This document shows positions 44,703 to 58,500 of a DNA stretch of 64,000 bases, piece by piece. The translations under genes and the position numbers were made by a program. The stretch comes from Nepenthes gracilis (taxonomy: Eukaryota; Streptophyta; Magnoliopsida; Caryophyllales; Nepenthaceae), in the NCBI GenBank assembly GCA_033239525.1, contig BSYO01000003.1, positions 21,221,716 through 21,285,715 of the forward strand, in the 5' to 3' direction. A model generated the notes under the pieces. It was not told the origin of the DNA, searched no databases, and saw nothing but the letters and a program-made list of their open reading frames with translations. Within the stretch, counting starts at the first letter, position 1. Every line of letters starts with the position of its first letter.

Positions 44703-47700
44703 ATCTTCATATAATCTTATTTACTTTAATCATAGATAACTAAAAAAGTTACACATCTAAGCTAAGGTAATGCGAAAAATAACGCCAAGAAGATAGGAAA
44801 AAAATTCAAAAATAATTAAGTATCTAGCTAACCATTAAAAATTTTCCTATTCTTATCGGACTCACCAGTATAATAATATCATTGTCATCACAATTGAATA
44901 AAGCTTGCGCATCATCAGTTTTATCCAAACTGTTCGAATTAATTATAATAGAGTCTTATCGAGGCTAAAGTATCTCGAATATCATTTATGAATTAATCAC
45001 AATAAAACATAATTTTAGCTAACTTATAAAGTTTAGTAAAGTTGGGAATTTCCTTCTAAGATTGTATTACTTGAGGCATAATTCCATTGGCAAAACTTCA
45101 ACAATTGTACTAAGGGTTGTAAATTCGGTGCTCATTATCACATATTTTTCAATTAATTTCTATATTTTTGGATAATTGAATTTACATTTTATGAATATAA
45201 TATTAAATTTAGTATATTGAAGAGTAATAATTATAAAATTACTGTTATAAATATATTTATTTATCATATAAATGGTTAACCCAAATATGAATTATCTCAT
45301 CAACCACTAATAAGTTAAAACCAAATTTAATGATGGGCAATCGCTCTTTATTACTTGATTTTTACTATTTTGAGAAATTAAAACAGAGACTTAATATATA
45401 CTACTAAACTGCATATTTCATAGCATAAAATAATATCATAAATGTATAAATATATTAGTTTAAGATATAAATAATTAATTAAAAAATTATTCATCATTAT
45501 AATAAGAGATGTGATAGACAGATTTTAATATTCATTGTAGTATCTTCAATACTTGATTAACAATACATCAAAAATTGAAATCACATTTCGTCGATTAAGG
45601 ATTACACTATGCATATTATAGTATACAAATGATAGCTTTATTGGTATAAATATATTAATATATTATGTTGGACGCTACTGTTGCTGCAACGTCAATGGCC
45701 AACGTTTCAGTTGCTCAACGTTAACATTTGGCTGCTGGAATTCTTTCAATGTTTTTCACAATTGATGAAGCATTTGTGGCCCATGTTAATTGCTGATAAC
45801 CCTTTATTATTGAGCCCCATTATTCTCCATATGCCATTTCGTTCATCCGTTTTGGTGAAGGCAATTGATGATTTTGTCTTATAAATATTGGTAATTGGTT
45901 TTGTCTCGTTGGCAATCTGGAAGAGGAAGGATTTCTCTACAATACACCATCCGAAAGAGGAAGGGGATAGGATCTTTCATTCCGTTCATCTTCTTCATTT
46001 AATGTTATTTACGCATTTTCAGGGCATAAAATTAGCTTTAACTTATATTATATAAATAATTGGCCCAAAAATAATTAGGAATAATATTTTCTCTCTCTGA
46101 CACTGTTCATCTTCTTCAATTTAATGTTACTGTTCACTCGCATTTTCAGGGCACATAGCCTTCAATTAGCAGCTTTCTTCTTCTATAACTTATGCGTTAA
46201 CTTAATATAAGATCAATACAATAATCCAGTGATTAAATCATGTAAGAATTATACAGAAAAGAAATCATTTTTACTTGCCTAATTGTTTTGCTTCCCTCTG
46301 CAACACAGCAGCAGTAGCAACACAGCATCAGCATATTCACTTCCTCTAAACTTCTCTGGTTTGAAGGACAGTAAGCATCAAACTCACTTCCTTATAATTG
46401 CATATGTTTTCTCAAATCAGCCGCCTTAATGGTTCAATGCCCCAATCAATTTTTATGTCATGAGCACGAGCTCGAGGGGAGAGCCCATTTAAAAAGATTG
46501 ACTTAATAGGAGGGGGAGTTCATCAAATTTATTAGCCAACCTACTCAAGGCTGGCTCCACTACATGGAACTCGCATCACTTTGCCTTCACTCACCAAAGT
46601 CAGTATCATCTCTCACACCAAATGCATGCATGAGTCGTGAGTTTTAGGAGGATTGAAGGTAATTTAGGTACTTCACAAAAAATAAATTAAACTTTAAAAT
46701 TTTACTTTAATATCAACACTCTAATTTAATTGATTATCACATCTTAATTACACATAAGAGCATATCTTAGAGTTACAGAAAATTCTACTTAATATTTTAA
46801 AGCATTTAAATAATTATTATTTGTTGAGAAACAAATTTGTCAAAATATCTTTCTTATAATTTCACAAATACAACACATCCAATCTCTTTATGAAATTAAG
46901 CTAAATTTACCTATAATTAATAACTAATTGATTTTTTTACCTTAATTAATAACTAACTTGGATAGAAAATTTAATAAATTCAAATCAAAACACTGAATTA
47001 TTACAAGTTTTTATAGTTTCCCTTAAAATAATGCATGATCCTAGAGTGTCTTTACACTTCTCTCAAGCCGAAAATAAATGATTAATGGAGTAAATACTCT
47101 TTTTTTTTTCCTCTTCGGTGATATGAGAAAAACCTTCCTTCCTAGTCTCAAGCTATTCTTTTTTAAGGGCTCTTACAGTGAGTTTTCTTGATAAATGTTA
47201 TATAGATTGTTTTGATTATAGATTAATAATGTATTAATAAATTAAAGGCTAAAAGTAGTCGTTGATGTGGAGTTGTGTTTTAGTTGGCTTTGTATCATGA
47301 GCAAGATGGCAGCTACACTTTTTTCTAAATCTTCACTAGATACAACTATTATATTGTCAATATTCTTTTCAAGCATGTGAAACGTTTTTTTGGCATGTCA
47401 ACTGTAAAAGATTTTTTTATTAGAATTTTTTAATTCTTATGTAAAGATATCAATAATATTTACCTGCCATTAGACAATGACGTGTTTTTTAGGCTTTGAT
47501 TTGATATTTACACTATTTTTCATCAATTGGTTCCTTCCTTGGTATCATCAGTTCAGAACTAAATCAGTCGATTTTGATTTTTTGAATGCACATGCTTTCC
47601 GTATTCTTCAGGTCAACATTCTTTATGTATTCAAATTTGAGACAAATACGACCTCAACAAATCCATGTATCATTATCAATAAAATCATAAATAAATAAAC

Positions 47701-48430
47701 AAACACAATACCACAAAGATGCTTTAAGTGTGTATCCAAATATTTTGAGTAATAATAAACATATTTTAGCATTTGACTGCTTTAATGGGTAGTAGTCTTT
47801 GGATGAGTCATAAGATGGGCTCCAAGCCCAAGTCAATTCTCTTAGCCCAGCCCAAAACCAGTAGGCCTTGGAGATTCTTTTGCAGAAACCCATCGACAGA
47901 TTGAAACAATTCATTGAATAACGAATAGCTTTCATCCCTCGTTCTTTTCAGACTTTCGGAATCTATTTCTTCAAAAAATAAGTAGAATTTTATTTTTTAT
48001 ATTTAGACTGCTATCTTACAAAATTTTTAAGGTTAAAATTTAAGAATTAAATAATATTTTTTGAATATTAAATTTCATTATTGGTTTTAATATTCAATAA
48101 ATATTAATATTATAAAAACATTAACAATATAACTATATTAAATATTTTTTATTTTTAAATTTTAATCATTAAATTTTAATTCAATAATTATTTAAATATT
48201 TTATCGGTCTCTCATTTTTCCCTCTTTTACTTCTTATTTTTGTTTATGGTAAATAAGAAACCAGTTCAAAGATTGAAATCATACTCGAATATAAATTGTT
48301 AAAAGATTTGAGTCAAATTAATTTTCATGTGGTCATTATTGACATTTAATAGTGTCTGTTTAAAACACTAAAAAAATTTTTTAACTATTAATAAAAAAAT
48401 AAATATCACATTAGATGATGTAGGCTGTAT
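44703..48430. other. AT-rich intergenic DNA with a local duplication
   Basis: No gene is recognised. A short imperfect direct repeat is at about 45984-46034 and 46105-46160 (shared CATCTTCTTCA and CATTTTCAGGGCA), offset about 121 bases. A minus-strand frame at 47654-47935 has no recognised domain. Confidence 0.5.
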
Positions 48431-50481
48431 TGTTTCTACATCTTTTGGGTAGATGCACAAGTCGCTCTACTAGAGCCTACTCCTAGCTGCCCGACTTCAG
48501 GTCTAGTGTCGACAACCCACCACCTGATTGCTCTGTGGGCCCTACTCTAAGCCACATTGTGCCAACAAGCACTACACCCTTGCTCTTGCACAGGTGCCAA
48601 TGGGCCTTATGCCAGTAGACCTTGCAATAGTCCATCACTAGCCGACACATCATTGGATGGCGTCCCACGGATCCCAAGTTGTTGACCCTGGTTCCCAACT
48701 TGGCGCTAAACCAAGGTCAACCAAGTGCGTAGGTCCGCTATGCCCTTGCTTGTGTGAAGGATCACCACCATCCGTGCCCATGCATTGACAGCAACCATCC
48801 GCACCTGCTCTTTGGTCCACCGGACACTCGCACCAAATTTGTCGCTGGTTGCCCCCACCAAGTCTATTGCTAGTTGGGTCCGTTGCCTATAGGTTGCACC
48901 ACAACTAGTACAATTGCTAGCGGGGGCTGGTAGGATCATTGCTTCTGCGACCACACTCATATTGAGGTATCAATGTACAGGTTCTGACTATGATTCCAAC
49001 TTGGGGTTGAACTAGTGCTAAACTCGAGCTTCGCTAATTGCTGGACTTGAATAGTGGCCTTGAGCCAGTAAGGTGTTGCCTAGGCCAAGTGTAGCTCCAA
49101 GTAAATGCTACCTCGATTTGATTGGGTTAATGGGATAATACTTAAAATTATTTTATAACGGTGAATAAATGATGGATTATGTGTCAAATTAAATGAATGT
49201 GAAAAATTTCTATAAGGGAGAGAACTAAAGCCCATTGCAAAATATACAATGCTAGATATGGAAGCATGCACTAGGACATGAAGGTGGTACAATTGCCCCA
49301 ACTAGTCTAACAAGTCTAAACCAAGTAAGATGTAAGGCCACATGTTGTGTTCCATCTTTAATATTTATGCATTCATTTTATTTATTTCTGCTTGATTGTG
49401 TGTGCATGTGTGCTATATATTGTTTTTGCATGAAATAGCCCATAACCTGGTTGATCATAAGTCAAGTACTTAACAATGCCGTATATAGGTTTGATCCATA
49501 GAAGCCATATTCTAATACAATAAAAGCACGCCGCCACGATTCTTAGACCAAGGCTTAAATTAGCTTACAAAAGTTTAGATGGATGTGACAGGATCATTAA
49601 TAGATTTACTAGATTACGATTTCATATCAATCCAAAAGCCTCAAAGATGCATAGGGTCATCAAAACATCAAGAAAAAAACACTGGCATGAAAGGCTACAA
49701 TGTTGACTAATGACTATGCCCTTTCAACCATTAGGCACATGACCAAAATAATCCCTAAGCCAAGACAATTGGATTACTTAGTTAGGGGGCTCAATTGAGT
49801 GCCAAAGTTCCAAACTCAAGAAGCAATATGCCAAAAGTCATCCAGACATGAATGATAACTAAACTTCCTTGTTGTGGGGCTCGAGGGTCAGCGACAACTG
49901 ACCTATGTGAATGTTATAATGATCCTCGAGCTGATATTTAGATAAGCCTACAAAAGCTCATGCAAAGCGAAAGGATCATGAAATGATATAGGAGACAATG
50001 GTTGAAAAGTTGCCAAAAGTTCCCACGGAAATAAAAAAATCATTATAGTGTCAGAGGGGAACGTGTTAATACAAAGGCTATACTGCTCCACATACGAGCC
50101 AAACCTTATCAACCATAAGATGTTTAATCGAAAGAAAATTGTGGCTGGATATCTCAATGAAAATTAAACTACTAATTGTCCTCAGGAATAGGCCACTGCT
50201 ATTCAATCTCAAAGGCCAAATGCCCTGGGAACTGGGTGGTGACATCAAAAGATAAAAAAAAGGACGTCCCCAACAAATCCTCTAGGTGATTGTTCTCCCC
50301 AACACCTCGGTATCCTCGAGAAGGATCTAGCATAAGAAAGGTCAACAATTTCAGCCGTGAAAAGATCCACCATTTGAACATTTGAGACATAATGTGACAC
50401 CTTGGAGCATGACAAATGGCACTTGGCTGAGCAACACCTCATCAAGTGATCCACTGCCTAGCAGATCATGTTGACGGCCTA
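48431..50481. other. Unclassified moderately GC-rich DNA
   Basis: About 48431-49080 is notably GC-richer than its flanks and opens short minus-strand frames (48706-48960 and 48483-48698) without recognised domains. From 49500 to 50160 two faintly similar segments about 390 bases apart may be an old duplication. A minus-strand frame at about 50175-50640 is also unrecognised. Probably old transposon sequence. Confidence 0.35.
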
Positions 50482-51244
50482 TGTTGTGTTGGGGGTTACT
50501 CTCGTATGGAAATCCTGATGACCGGAGGATTTGGACGGAGCACGAGGACCTGTGTGTTACTAAAGTTCGCAGACTATGTACAGTTTTAGCAAAAGGAATT
50601 CTTTTCGACTTTGTTGACTGAAAGTTTTCTGTGAATAGCAATACTGGTCAATTCGTTGCCCGATAAATTGTGTTCCGGTCAATATGATGTTGACCGGCCT
50701 AAAAAAAAAGGAAACGACCGTTGGAATGTTGGTCGCTCATTTGGAAATCCAGAAGGGTGCCACTTCAGAAGATTTTCTGAGTATGTATGATCTCAGGAGG
50801 TTATGCAGGAGCCATTTTTATATAGAGTATATTCATATTATTGGTAAGAACAGATCTGATCGGGTGAAGAGAATATTCTTTAGATTTGCACAATATATTT
50901 GTACCTGTATTGAAACTGGATATATGTATTGTAAAAGTTTCTAAGTGTACGAGTGATTGAAAGAGAGAGTTGAAGAAAAGAGAGCTGTGAGTAAAAACAA
51001 AGGGAGTTGTTCTTGTGCTTGTGCTTTGTTCTTCATTCTCGCCTTGGGTGATTGTGTAGCCGTGGGTGGCTTGTAATCAGTCTCATATAATGAAACTTGT
51101 TTATGGACTAAAGTGTCTCGTAAATTTTATCTTATTTGAGAAGGATTTTTAACGTAAAATATTATGTGTTCAATTCTTCTCATTCCCTCATTTTACTGTG
51201 AGTGTGTGTGTGACCCTGTGCATTGTTGTCGGCCTGCGCCAACA
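50482..51244 (+). mobile_element. 5' LTR of a Ty1/copia element
   Basis: Starts TGTTG and ends CCAACA, the inverted terminal pair of an LTR, 763 bp long. It is followed two bases later by a primer-binding site. A partial diverged copy in the same orientation lies at 55182-55478. Confidence 0.8.
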
Positions 51245-51246
51245 AG

Positions 51247-51257
51247 TGGTATCAGAG
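51247..51257 (+). other. Primer-binding site of the copia element
   Basis: TGGTATCAGAG is complementary to the 3' end of plant initiator methionine tRNA, the usual primer for copia reverse transcription. It sits directly after the LTR end. Confidence 0.8.
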
Positions 51258-51299
51258 ATAGGTTCTCTTACCGGTGAACTCATTGAACACTTCTATGGA

Positions 51300-53745
51300 G
51301 ATTGGGAGTAAGATGATTTGCCTAAACGATACCAACTACGCTGCTTAGCAAAGCGAGATGTCCGACTTGTTCGTTAAATCCATGCACAATCCGGTGTTCG
51401 GCATTCAAAAGCTTGAGGCAAAATCGGACGAGGAATGGGTGCTGGAGAATAAGTAGGTATCCGGTTACATATGAAAATTCATAGATGATAATGTGTATAA
51501 CCACATTAGGAGCAAAACGAATGCCAATGCGTTGTGGAAAAAGTTGGAGAAACTCTATGCCTCAAAGATTGGCAACAATAAGATCTACCACCTAATGAAG
51601 TTGATGCAAATTCAATACAAGGACGGTTCGTCCATTGCGGATCACTTGAATGAGTTTCAAGGTTATGTAAACCGGTTAAGTGGCATGGGTATTAAGTTCG
51701 AGGATGAAGTATTGGGTTTATGGCTCCAAGCAACCTAATCAAACTCATGGGAGGTAATGAGAATCATTATTGCCAACACAACTCCTGATGGCATTGTGAC
51801 GTTAGAGATAGCCAAAGGAGACATATTGAATGAGAAAATGAGACGGTGGTCTCAAGGGACCTCAACCTCTCAACACTCCGGGTCCTCGTGATAGAGTTAC
51901 GGGGAAGGAGTAAAGGTCGCGGTTGAAACATGGAGAAAAGGGTTGGAGTAAGTCTCGATCATGATATCAAAATCTCGAGTATCATCAATGTAACAAGAGG
52001 GCCACATCAAGAAGCACTATTTCAAGTGAAAACGCGAAAATGCGGAGAAAGAGAAAGGAGATAAGGGACGAGGAGAGGAAACATCATCGGTCTCGGTCAC
52101 CTCCACAGTGGTCACAGGAGGTGACCTCTTATTGACATGTGAAGAGAACATGGCAAGCTTGACGGACCATGAGTTCGGTTAGGTGGTTGACTCTGGCGCT
52201 TCTTTGCATGCCACGTCGAGATGAGGATTGTTCATATCCTATACTTCAGGAGATTTTAAAGTGATAAGGATGAAAAATAAAGGGATATCACCAGTTGTTG
52301 ATAGAGGTGATGTTGTTCTGGTCACCAATAGTGGGACAAAATTGATGTTGAAGGATATACATCATGTCTTTGACCTCCGACTAAATATAATCTCAGCCGG
52401 TCGGTTAGATGATGAAGGTTATTGTAATACCTTCTGTGAAAGTGAGTTGAAACTAGCCATAGGATCTCTTGTCGTGGTAAGAGAAAAAAAGTGCTCCAAC
52501 CTATACATGATGAAGGCTTATGCAGTGGCTGGGGACGTGAATGCCGCTATTAGCAAAGAGTCCGAGGACTTGTGGCACAGGAGGTTGGGCCACATGAGTG
52601 AACATGGACTATATCATCTGGTCAAGAAGGGTCTTATCCCCGGAGTAAAGGAGGACAGATTGAGGACATGTCCTCATTGTTTAGCGGCAAGTAAAGGAGA
52701 GTCTCATTCCATGGAGACTCGTCATCTATAAAGGCGGAGATGTTTGAGCTCATCTATACAGATGTATGTGGACCATTCAAGGAGAGGTCGTTTGGTAGAG
52801 CAAAGTATTTTGTTTCTTTTATTGACAATTTTTTTAAAAATTATGGGTCTACCCACTAAAAATCAAGGACCAAGTCATTGGTATATTTGAGCAGTTTCAT
52901 GCTTTAATTGAGTGTCAGACTGGGAAGAAACTGAAGGCCATTTGAAGAGATAACGATGGCGAGGCATAGGACTTTTTGATTTCTATTGCTAGTCTCATGG
53001 CATTAGGCATTAGAAAATACCACCAAAAATACCACAATTGAATGGAGTGGTTGAGCGGATGAATTGCACGCTTCTAGAGAGAGAATGATGTATGCTTGCT
53101 GAAGCTAAGCTTTCTACATCTTTTTAGGCCGAAGCACTGAAGATAACGACCTACGCCATAAACAGGTCGCCCAATAAACCCTTGAAGAGTGAAGTGTTGG
53201 AAAAGATATGGTCGGGTAAGGAGCCATCCTATGATCATCTACGGGTGTTTGGATATAAAGCCTTTGTTTATATCCCAAAGAATGAAAGGACCAAGTTGGA
53301 GCCAAAGATGATGCAGTGCGTCTTTTTGGGATATGGGAAAGATGAGTTGGGTTACAAATTTTATGAGCCAATTAAGAGAAGACTTGTCCGGTCAAGGGAT
53401 GTGACTTTTGTTGAAGATGAAATAATTGAGAACATTGGCAGGAAGACCAAGTTTGATGTCGACTGGACGGATTAGGTGAGTGTTGAAGTTGTTCGTCCAG
53501 AGGCTCTGCAGGACGAGGACACTGCCTGATGTGACCGAGGATAATAATGAGGCCATGACGGCACTGGATGAGGATCAGGATGAAGTCACTCCTCGACCGT
53601 TCGAGAACGTTCCTGTCAGATGATCCTCACAAAACAGACAATCATTCGTCCGTCTACCCTTAAGTGAGTATATTCTACTCACTGATGTTGGAGAGCCTGA
53701 GACTTTTGAAGAGGCCATGAAAGATTAAAATAAGAAGAGATGGCT
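51300..53745 (+). pseudogene. Ty1/copia gag-protease-integrase relic, RT lost
   Basis: Gag is recognisable at 51493-51738 (LWKKLEKLYASK, HLNEFQ), a UBN2-type gag domain. The zinc knuckle region near 51985 is damaged. Protease has its active-site motif DSGA near 52190, after an in-frame stop. The integrase zinc-binding motif (WHRRLGH with CPHC) lies within 52228-52731. The integrase core keeps the first Asp (YTDVCGPF), the second (RDN) and the Glu (GVVERMN) but is broken by stops. The integrase C-terminal region is open at 53182-53475. Only the first residues of RT (ETFEEAMKD) remain before the sequence switches to another repeat at about 53745. Dead element. Confidence 0.88.
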
Positions 53746-54480
53746 GGGTATTAAAGGATATTTCAAAATTACACCATCAGTATGGGGGTATTAAAGTCCT
53801 AGAAGATCAAACCAGTGGGAAAAAGAAGGAGGGCCCTAAAGAATAAGGTGGATTTTTTTTGATAGTGGATGAGAATAATCGATCCTTAATTTACATTCCA
53901 CTTAGTGGTAAAAAGCTTTATATGTTAATTAGAAGAGATCTAACATTTGATGAGATTTTGAACTTTTGGCCTTGATGTTTTCTATAAAATTTGTTCACTT
54001 TCGATTTTTAGAATTATTAAAGTTTCGATTTTTGTAAAGTTTGGATGGCTTTAATCCATGGTAAATCATTAAAAATTTAATTTTTAACATTTTCGGAATT
54101 TTTCAAGGTTAAGGAGAAGGCGTAAAAATGGTAAAGTTTTTACCTAAAGAAAAATCGGGTTGAAACGGTCCTAGGCAGGTCCAAAAAGTTTGAGGTTGAA
54201 GTTAGTCGAGGGTAAACGACATCTTGTGATCATCGTAAATTTAGAAAAAGAGAATTTTAGCCAATTTGTTATTTGGTGCGTCTGTATCCTTGCGTGCAGA
54301 CCTGGGCCCTAGGCAAAACCCAGGCTCTGCACGGCCCATTTCAGGTAAAACTGCGTTGAAGGCGCATGCGCACGCGGTAGGATTCGATCCTGCGATCTCC
54401 TGCATAGGCAGGAGAAGCAGCAGACATTACACTGCTGTGTGCGCACGTTGATCGAAAAGGGTTTTTATTCCCTTTATACA
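53746..54480. repeat. Unrelated repeat interrupting the copia RT
   Basis: The first 200 bases resemble the start of the 59.3-kb repeat: both share AAATTA-ACCATCAGTA then AGAAGATCAAACCAGTG, and TTTATATG-TAATTAG. A short motif with GATCGAAAAG and TTTTTATTCCCT at its right end recurs at 57312-57340. It is therefore probably a piece of the same repeat family. Exact ends and target duplication were not resolved. Confidence 0.5.
54368..54444 (-). other. tRNA-like or SINE-head sequence
   Basis: On the minus strand 77 bases begin GCGCAC and end GTGCGC (6-bp acceptor-like stem). They contain a GCAG/CTGC D-like stem around TGTAATGT, a CTCCTGC/GCAGGAG stem, and a B-box-like GGATCGAATCC. The spacing resembles a tRNA, but the T-arm to acceptor linker is three bases too long and the anticodon loop is irregular. 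It is not a functional tRNA by eye. A tRNA-derived SINE head or degraded tRNA fits better. Confidence 0.4.
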
Positions 54481-55181
54481 AATTGGTCGTATTATTATTA
54501 ATTTTATAATACCTGTTTATATGTATATAATTTTATGTATATATATAATTATATTTATTATTATATAATGTTTAAAAATATAGCTATATATGTGTGTAAT
54601 ATCTAGTGATCAATATAATTTAATTAATTAGGGATTGACACAACGTTCTTAATTAATAAAATTATATATTATGATTACATATTATATAAGGATATTAATT
54701 GTGACTAATCATTTTAATATGATAAAATTTATCCGACATAAATTTTTATTATATTAAATTAATTAATCATGATAAAATATCAAATAATCTTTTCTTAATT
54801 TGTTCACAGGGATTAAGAATTAAAATATAATTTGATAGTTTTATTATGAAGTTTGGACATGACTCTACTTGAATTAAAAATTTAGCTCATAAGTAATTTT
54901 TATATCAATTGATTCATAATATATACTTTATGTTAGTGAAACATATTCTATATTTATTTGTTAGCATCATATATTATTTGTTAAGCATGTAATTTTATTT
55001 TTATACAATCAAAGCATATTGACGTTAATCTTTTGGATATTAGATGAAAAATTTTATCACTAAAAGATGATAATTATAAAGTTTGGAATGAGACATGTTA
55101 ACAAAATTTTGGTGGATGGATATTAATTATATTATAAAAAAAGATGATAGATTTAACTTTCCAACTAATCATGAGGGAAAA
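54481..55181. other. AT-rich filler, nothing recognised
   Basis: Very AT-rich. It may include the decayed 3' interior of the copia element, ending in a purine-rich GAGGGAAAA just before the LTR-like sequence at 55182. Confidence 0.5.
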
Positions 55182-55478
55182 TGTTGCCATTTACTCTCGT
55201 TGGAAGTTTAATCATCATTTGAGGACTTATAAAAGACAAAAGGACCTGTTCGTGCTACTAAGTTAGGGACTATGCACGACTTCTAGTAGAGGTTATTGAT
55301 GAACAATTTGAGATTTTCTATGAACAACAATAGTGGTCAACTTCGATTATGAAGTTTTTATTTTTGGGCTCATGATGTTGAAGGTGTAAAAAAATAAATG
55401 ATCAAATGGAATGTTGGCACTCATTTAATCTAGAAGAGTCTTGAGGTGGATAAGATTTTCTAAGTATGCATGATCTAT
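55182..55478 (+). mobile_element. Partial copia LTR, same family as 50482-51244
   Basis: Starts TGTTG and follows the 5' LTR through shared blocks TTACTCTCGT, GGACCTGT, ACTATG-AC and GATTTTCT-AGTATG-ATGATCT, then stops matching after about 300 bases. It is preceded by a purine-rich tract, as expected for a 3' LTR. It could be the 3' LTR of the 50.5-kb element, truncated. Confidence 0.6.
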
Positions 55479-55539
55479 ATTTTAAATACACTTTCACCAT
55501 ATTATGAACTGTTTAAAATTTTTTACAATACACATAAGG

Positions 55540-58500
55540 ATAAATGATCAATTAATGAACTTATGACCATATGTATTCAAAAAGAAAGAAGGTTTGTGAT
55601 GGAATAAGTTGAAAATATATTTATGGTTAAAGAAGGAAATAATAAGTCTCAAATTAAGAAGAAGGGGAAAGGTAAAACCTCATCAATCTGATATCATTTT
55701 AGAATCAAGTGATTTTGTATAAAAGGTGGCTTGTTAAAAAGATTGTCAAATATCAAAATTGGTTGAGAAAAAAGTGTCCATCATTTTTTTCTTATTTGAA
55801 TCTAATATGGTTAATATTTTTTATGACATATGGTGGATTGATTCTAATTCTACAATCCACATTTTAAATTCTTTATAGAGCTTACAAAACCTAAGAAAGC
55901 CAGTCGGAAGTGAATAAAGCATTTTTTTTGAAAACAAGATGCGTTTACATGTGAAAGCAATCGGTTTATGAATTTTAATTTTAAACAGTGACTTTATTTT
56001 ATATTTAAAAAAACCTTTTATATTTTAAATTTTTCTAGAAATTTGATATCAATTTAGAAACTTGTACCTTTTGGATATTCTATTATATTTTCAGTCTCAT
56101 CTTTTAATTTATATTATAAGTTTAATATTATTGAAGATAGTACATTATCTGATGGTCTTTATTACTTAAATTTATAAATTAATACCTCTTATAATACTAT
56201 GCATGTTGATACTGACATTAAGCGATATGTTATGAATAAATATTTCTCTATATTGTGACATCGAAAATTAGGACATATTTTCATTGAAAGAATTAAAAGA
56301 TTAGTAAATGATGAAATACTTAATACTTTAAATTTTACTAATTTTGAGACAAGGTCATAATTGTTAAAAGGAAATGGATTAGTAAAACTAAGAATAGATG
56401 TCAAGGGCAAGTCTCCCCAATATTAGATGTCACCACCAAGGTATTTATATTCTAAATATTGACTCATATGGTTTAAAATATTTTATCATATTTATAGATA
56501 ATTATTTATGATATATGCATATCTATTTGCTTCATAATAAGTATGAAGCATTAGATACCTTTTAGTTATTTAAAGTAGAAGTAGAAAAATAATATGAAAA
56601 ATAGATTAAAATGATGAGATCGATGATGGTTTTGGAGAATAAGTCAAAATGAACAAATGTACACCATCAATTTATAAAATTTTTTAAAGAATATGAGAAA
56701 ATTGCCCAATATATTATACTTGATTTTTCGGATCAAAATGGTGTAGTAGAAAGAAGAAATCGAACGTTATTGGATATGATATGGAGTATGCTTAACAACT
56801 TTAATCTTTCAAAATCCTTTGGATTGAAACTCTTAAAACGGTAGTGTATATATTAAATTGGGTTCTAATGAAAGCTATCTCAAAAACCCTTTTTGAGTTA
56901 TGAAAAGGATGAAAATCAAGTTTGCGACATGTACGCATTTGGTGATGTCCGTCTGAAGTGAGAGTTTATAATCCACATAAGAAAAAGTTAGATTCAAGGA
57001 CCATTAATTGGTATTTCATTGAATATATTAAACGGTCTAAATGATATAGATTTTATTGTCCATCTTACAACACTAAGATTGTGTAATTAAGGAATGTAAA
57101 ATTTCTTAAGAATGATATAATGAGTGGGAGTAGATAATTTAAAAATATAGTTTTTGATAATGATCATTCAGATTCTCAATCTTCCACTCATTTGATAGGT
57201 TGAATGTTGTACACAACACCCTTTAAATTCAAATTGGTATTGAACAACCAATAAATATTGTTCCACAAAATACTAATATTATTCCAGTTAGCCATGATGT
57301 TCGCGCACATTTGATCGAAAAGAGTTTTTATTCCCTACTCCAAATTGAGAATATTGATATAATATTGAGAAGGTTTATTAGAATAAGAAAATTAGCGATT
57401 CCTAGTAATTCTATTATATATTTATAAGAGTCTGACTATAATATTAGAGTAAAAAATGATCCCGAAATATTTTTACAAGTTATGGGTTGTAATGAATCAG
57501 AATTATGGTATAATATCATAAAAGAAAAGATAAATTTTATGAGTTATAATAAAATTTGGGATCTTATTGAGTTGCCTAAATGGACAAATGTCATAGGGTG
57601 TAAATGAGTATTTAAGACCAAGAAATATTTATTACGTAATATCAAAAGATATAAAGTAAGACTCGTTATTAAAGGATTCACTCAAAAGGAATAAATTGAT
57701 TAGATGGACACTTTTTTTTATGTATAAGAAAGACTCTTTTATCATCATTTTAACATTAGTTACTCATTTTGATATGAAATTATAACAAATGGATGTAAAA
57801 ATAATATTTCTAAATGGTGACTTAGAGGAGGATGTTTATATAAAACAATCAAAATGATTCTTCTCTGATATGTGATAATGGTAAAAATACCATTCAATGA
57901 TAATAGTTTGTTATATTAGGTGAAATAATTTTTTCTCTGATAAATTTAAAATAAAAGATATGGACGATACATCTTATCTCATTAGCATTAAGATTCATCA
58001 AGATAGACAACAAGGTATGTTTTGTTTGTCTCAGAAGACCTATATTAATAAAATTTTACAAAGATTTTGGATGAAAGATTATTCACCAAGTGTAACATCT
58101 ATTATGAAGGGTGATAGGTTTAATTTGAATCAATACCCAAAAAATAATTTTAAACGGGAACAAATGAAAAACATTCTATATGTTTCTATTGTTGAAAGCT
58201 TGATATATACTCAGGTATATACAAGACTTGATATCACTTTTGTAGTGGGAATTACAAGATTTCAGAGTAATCTAGATATGAATCACTAAAAAAACTGCTA
58301 AAAAAGTAATGAGGTATCTTTAAGGTACCAATGACTACATGCTTAGATATAGACAGACCGATAATCTGAAAGTATTTGGTTACTCCGATTTTGACTTTGT
58401 TGGATATGCTGATTCGTGTAAATTAACATCTGATTATATATTTATATTTACAGGTAGAGCTATTTCTGTCGGAGTGTAAAACAGATCTTAATTGCTACTT

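Noticed and set aside
54266..54451. 61-codon open frame
   Set aside because: Runs antisense through the tRNA-like segment and the hairpin; no protein features.
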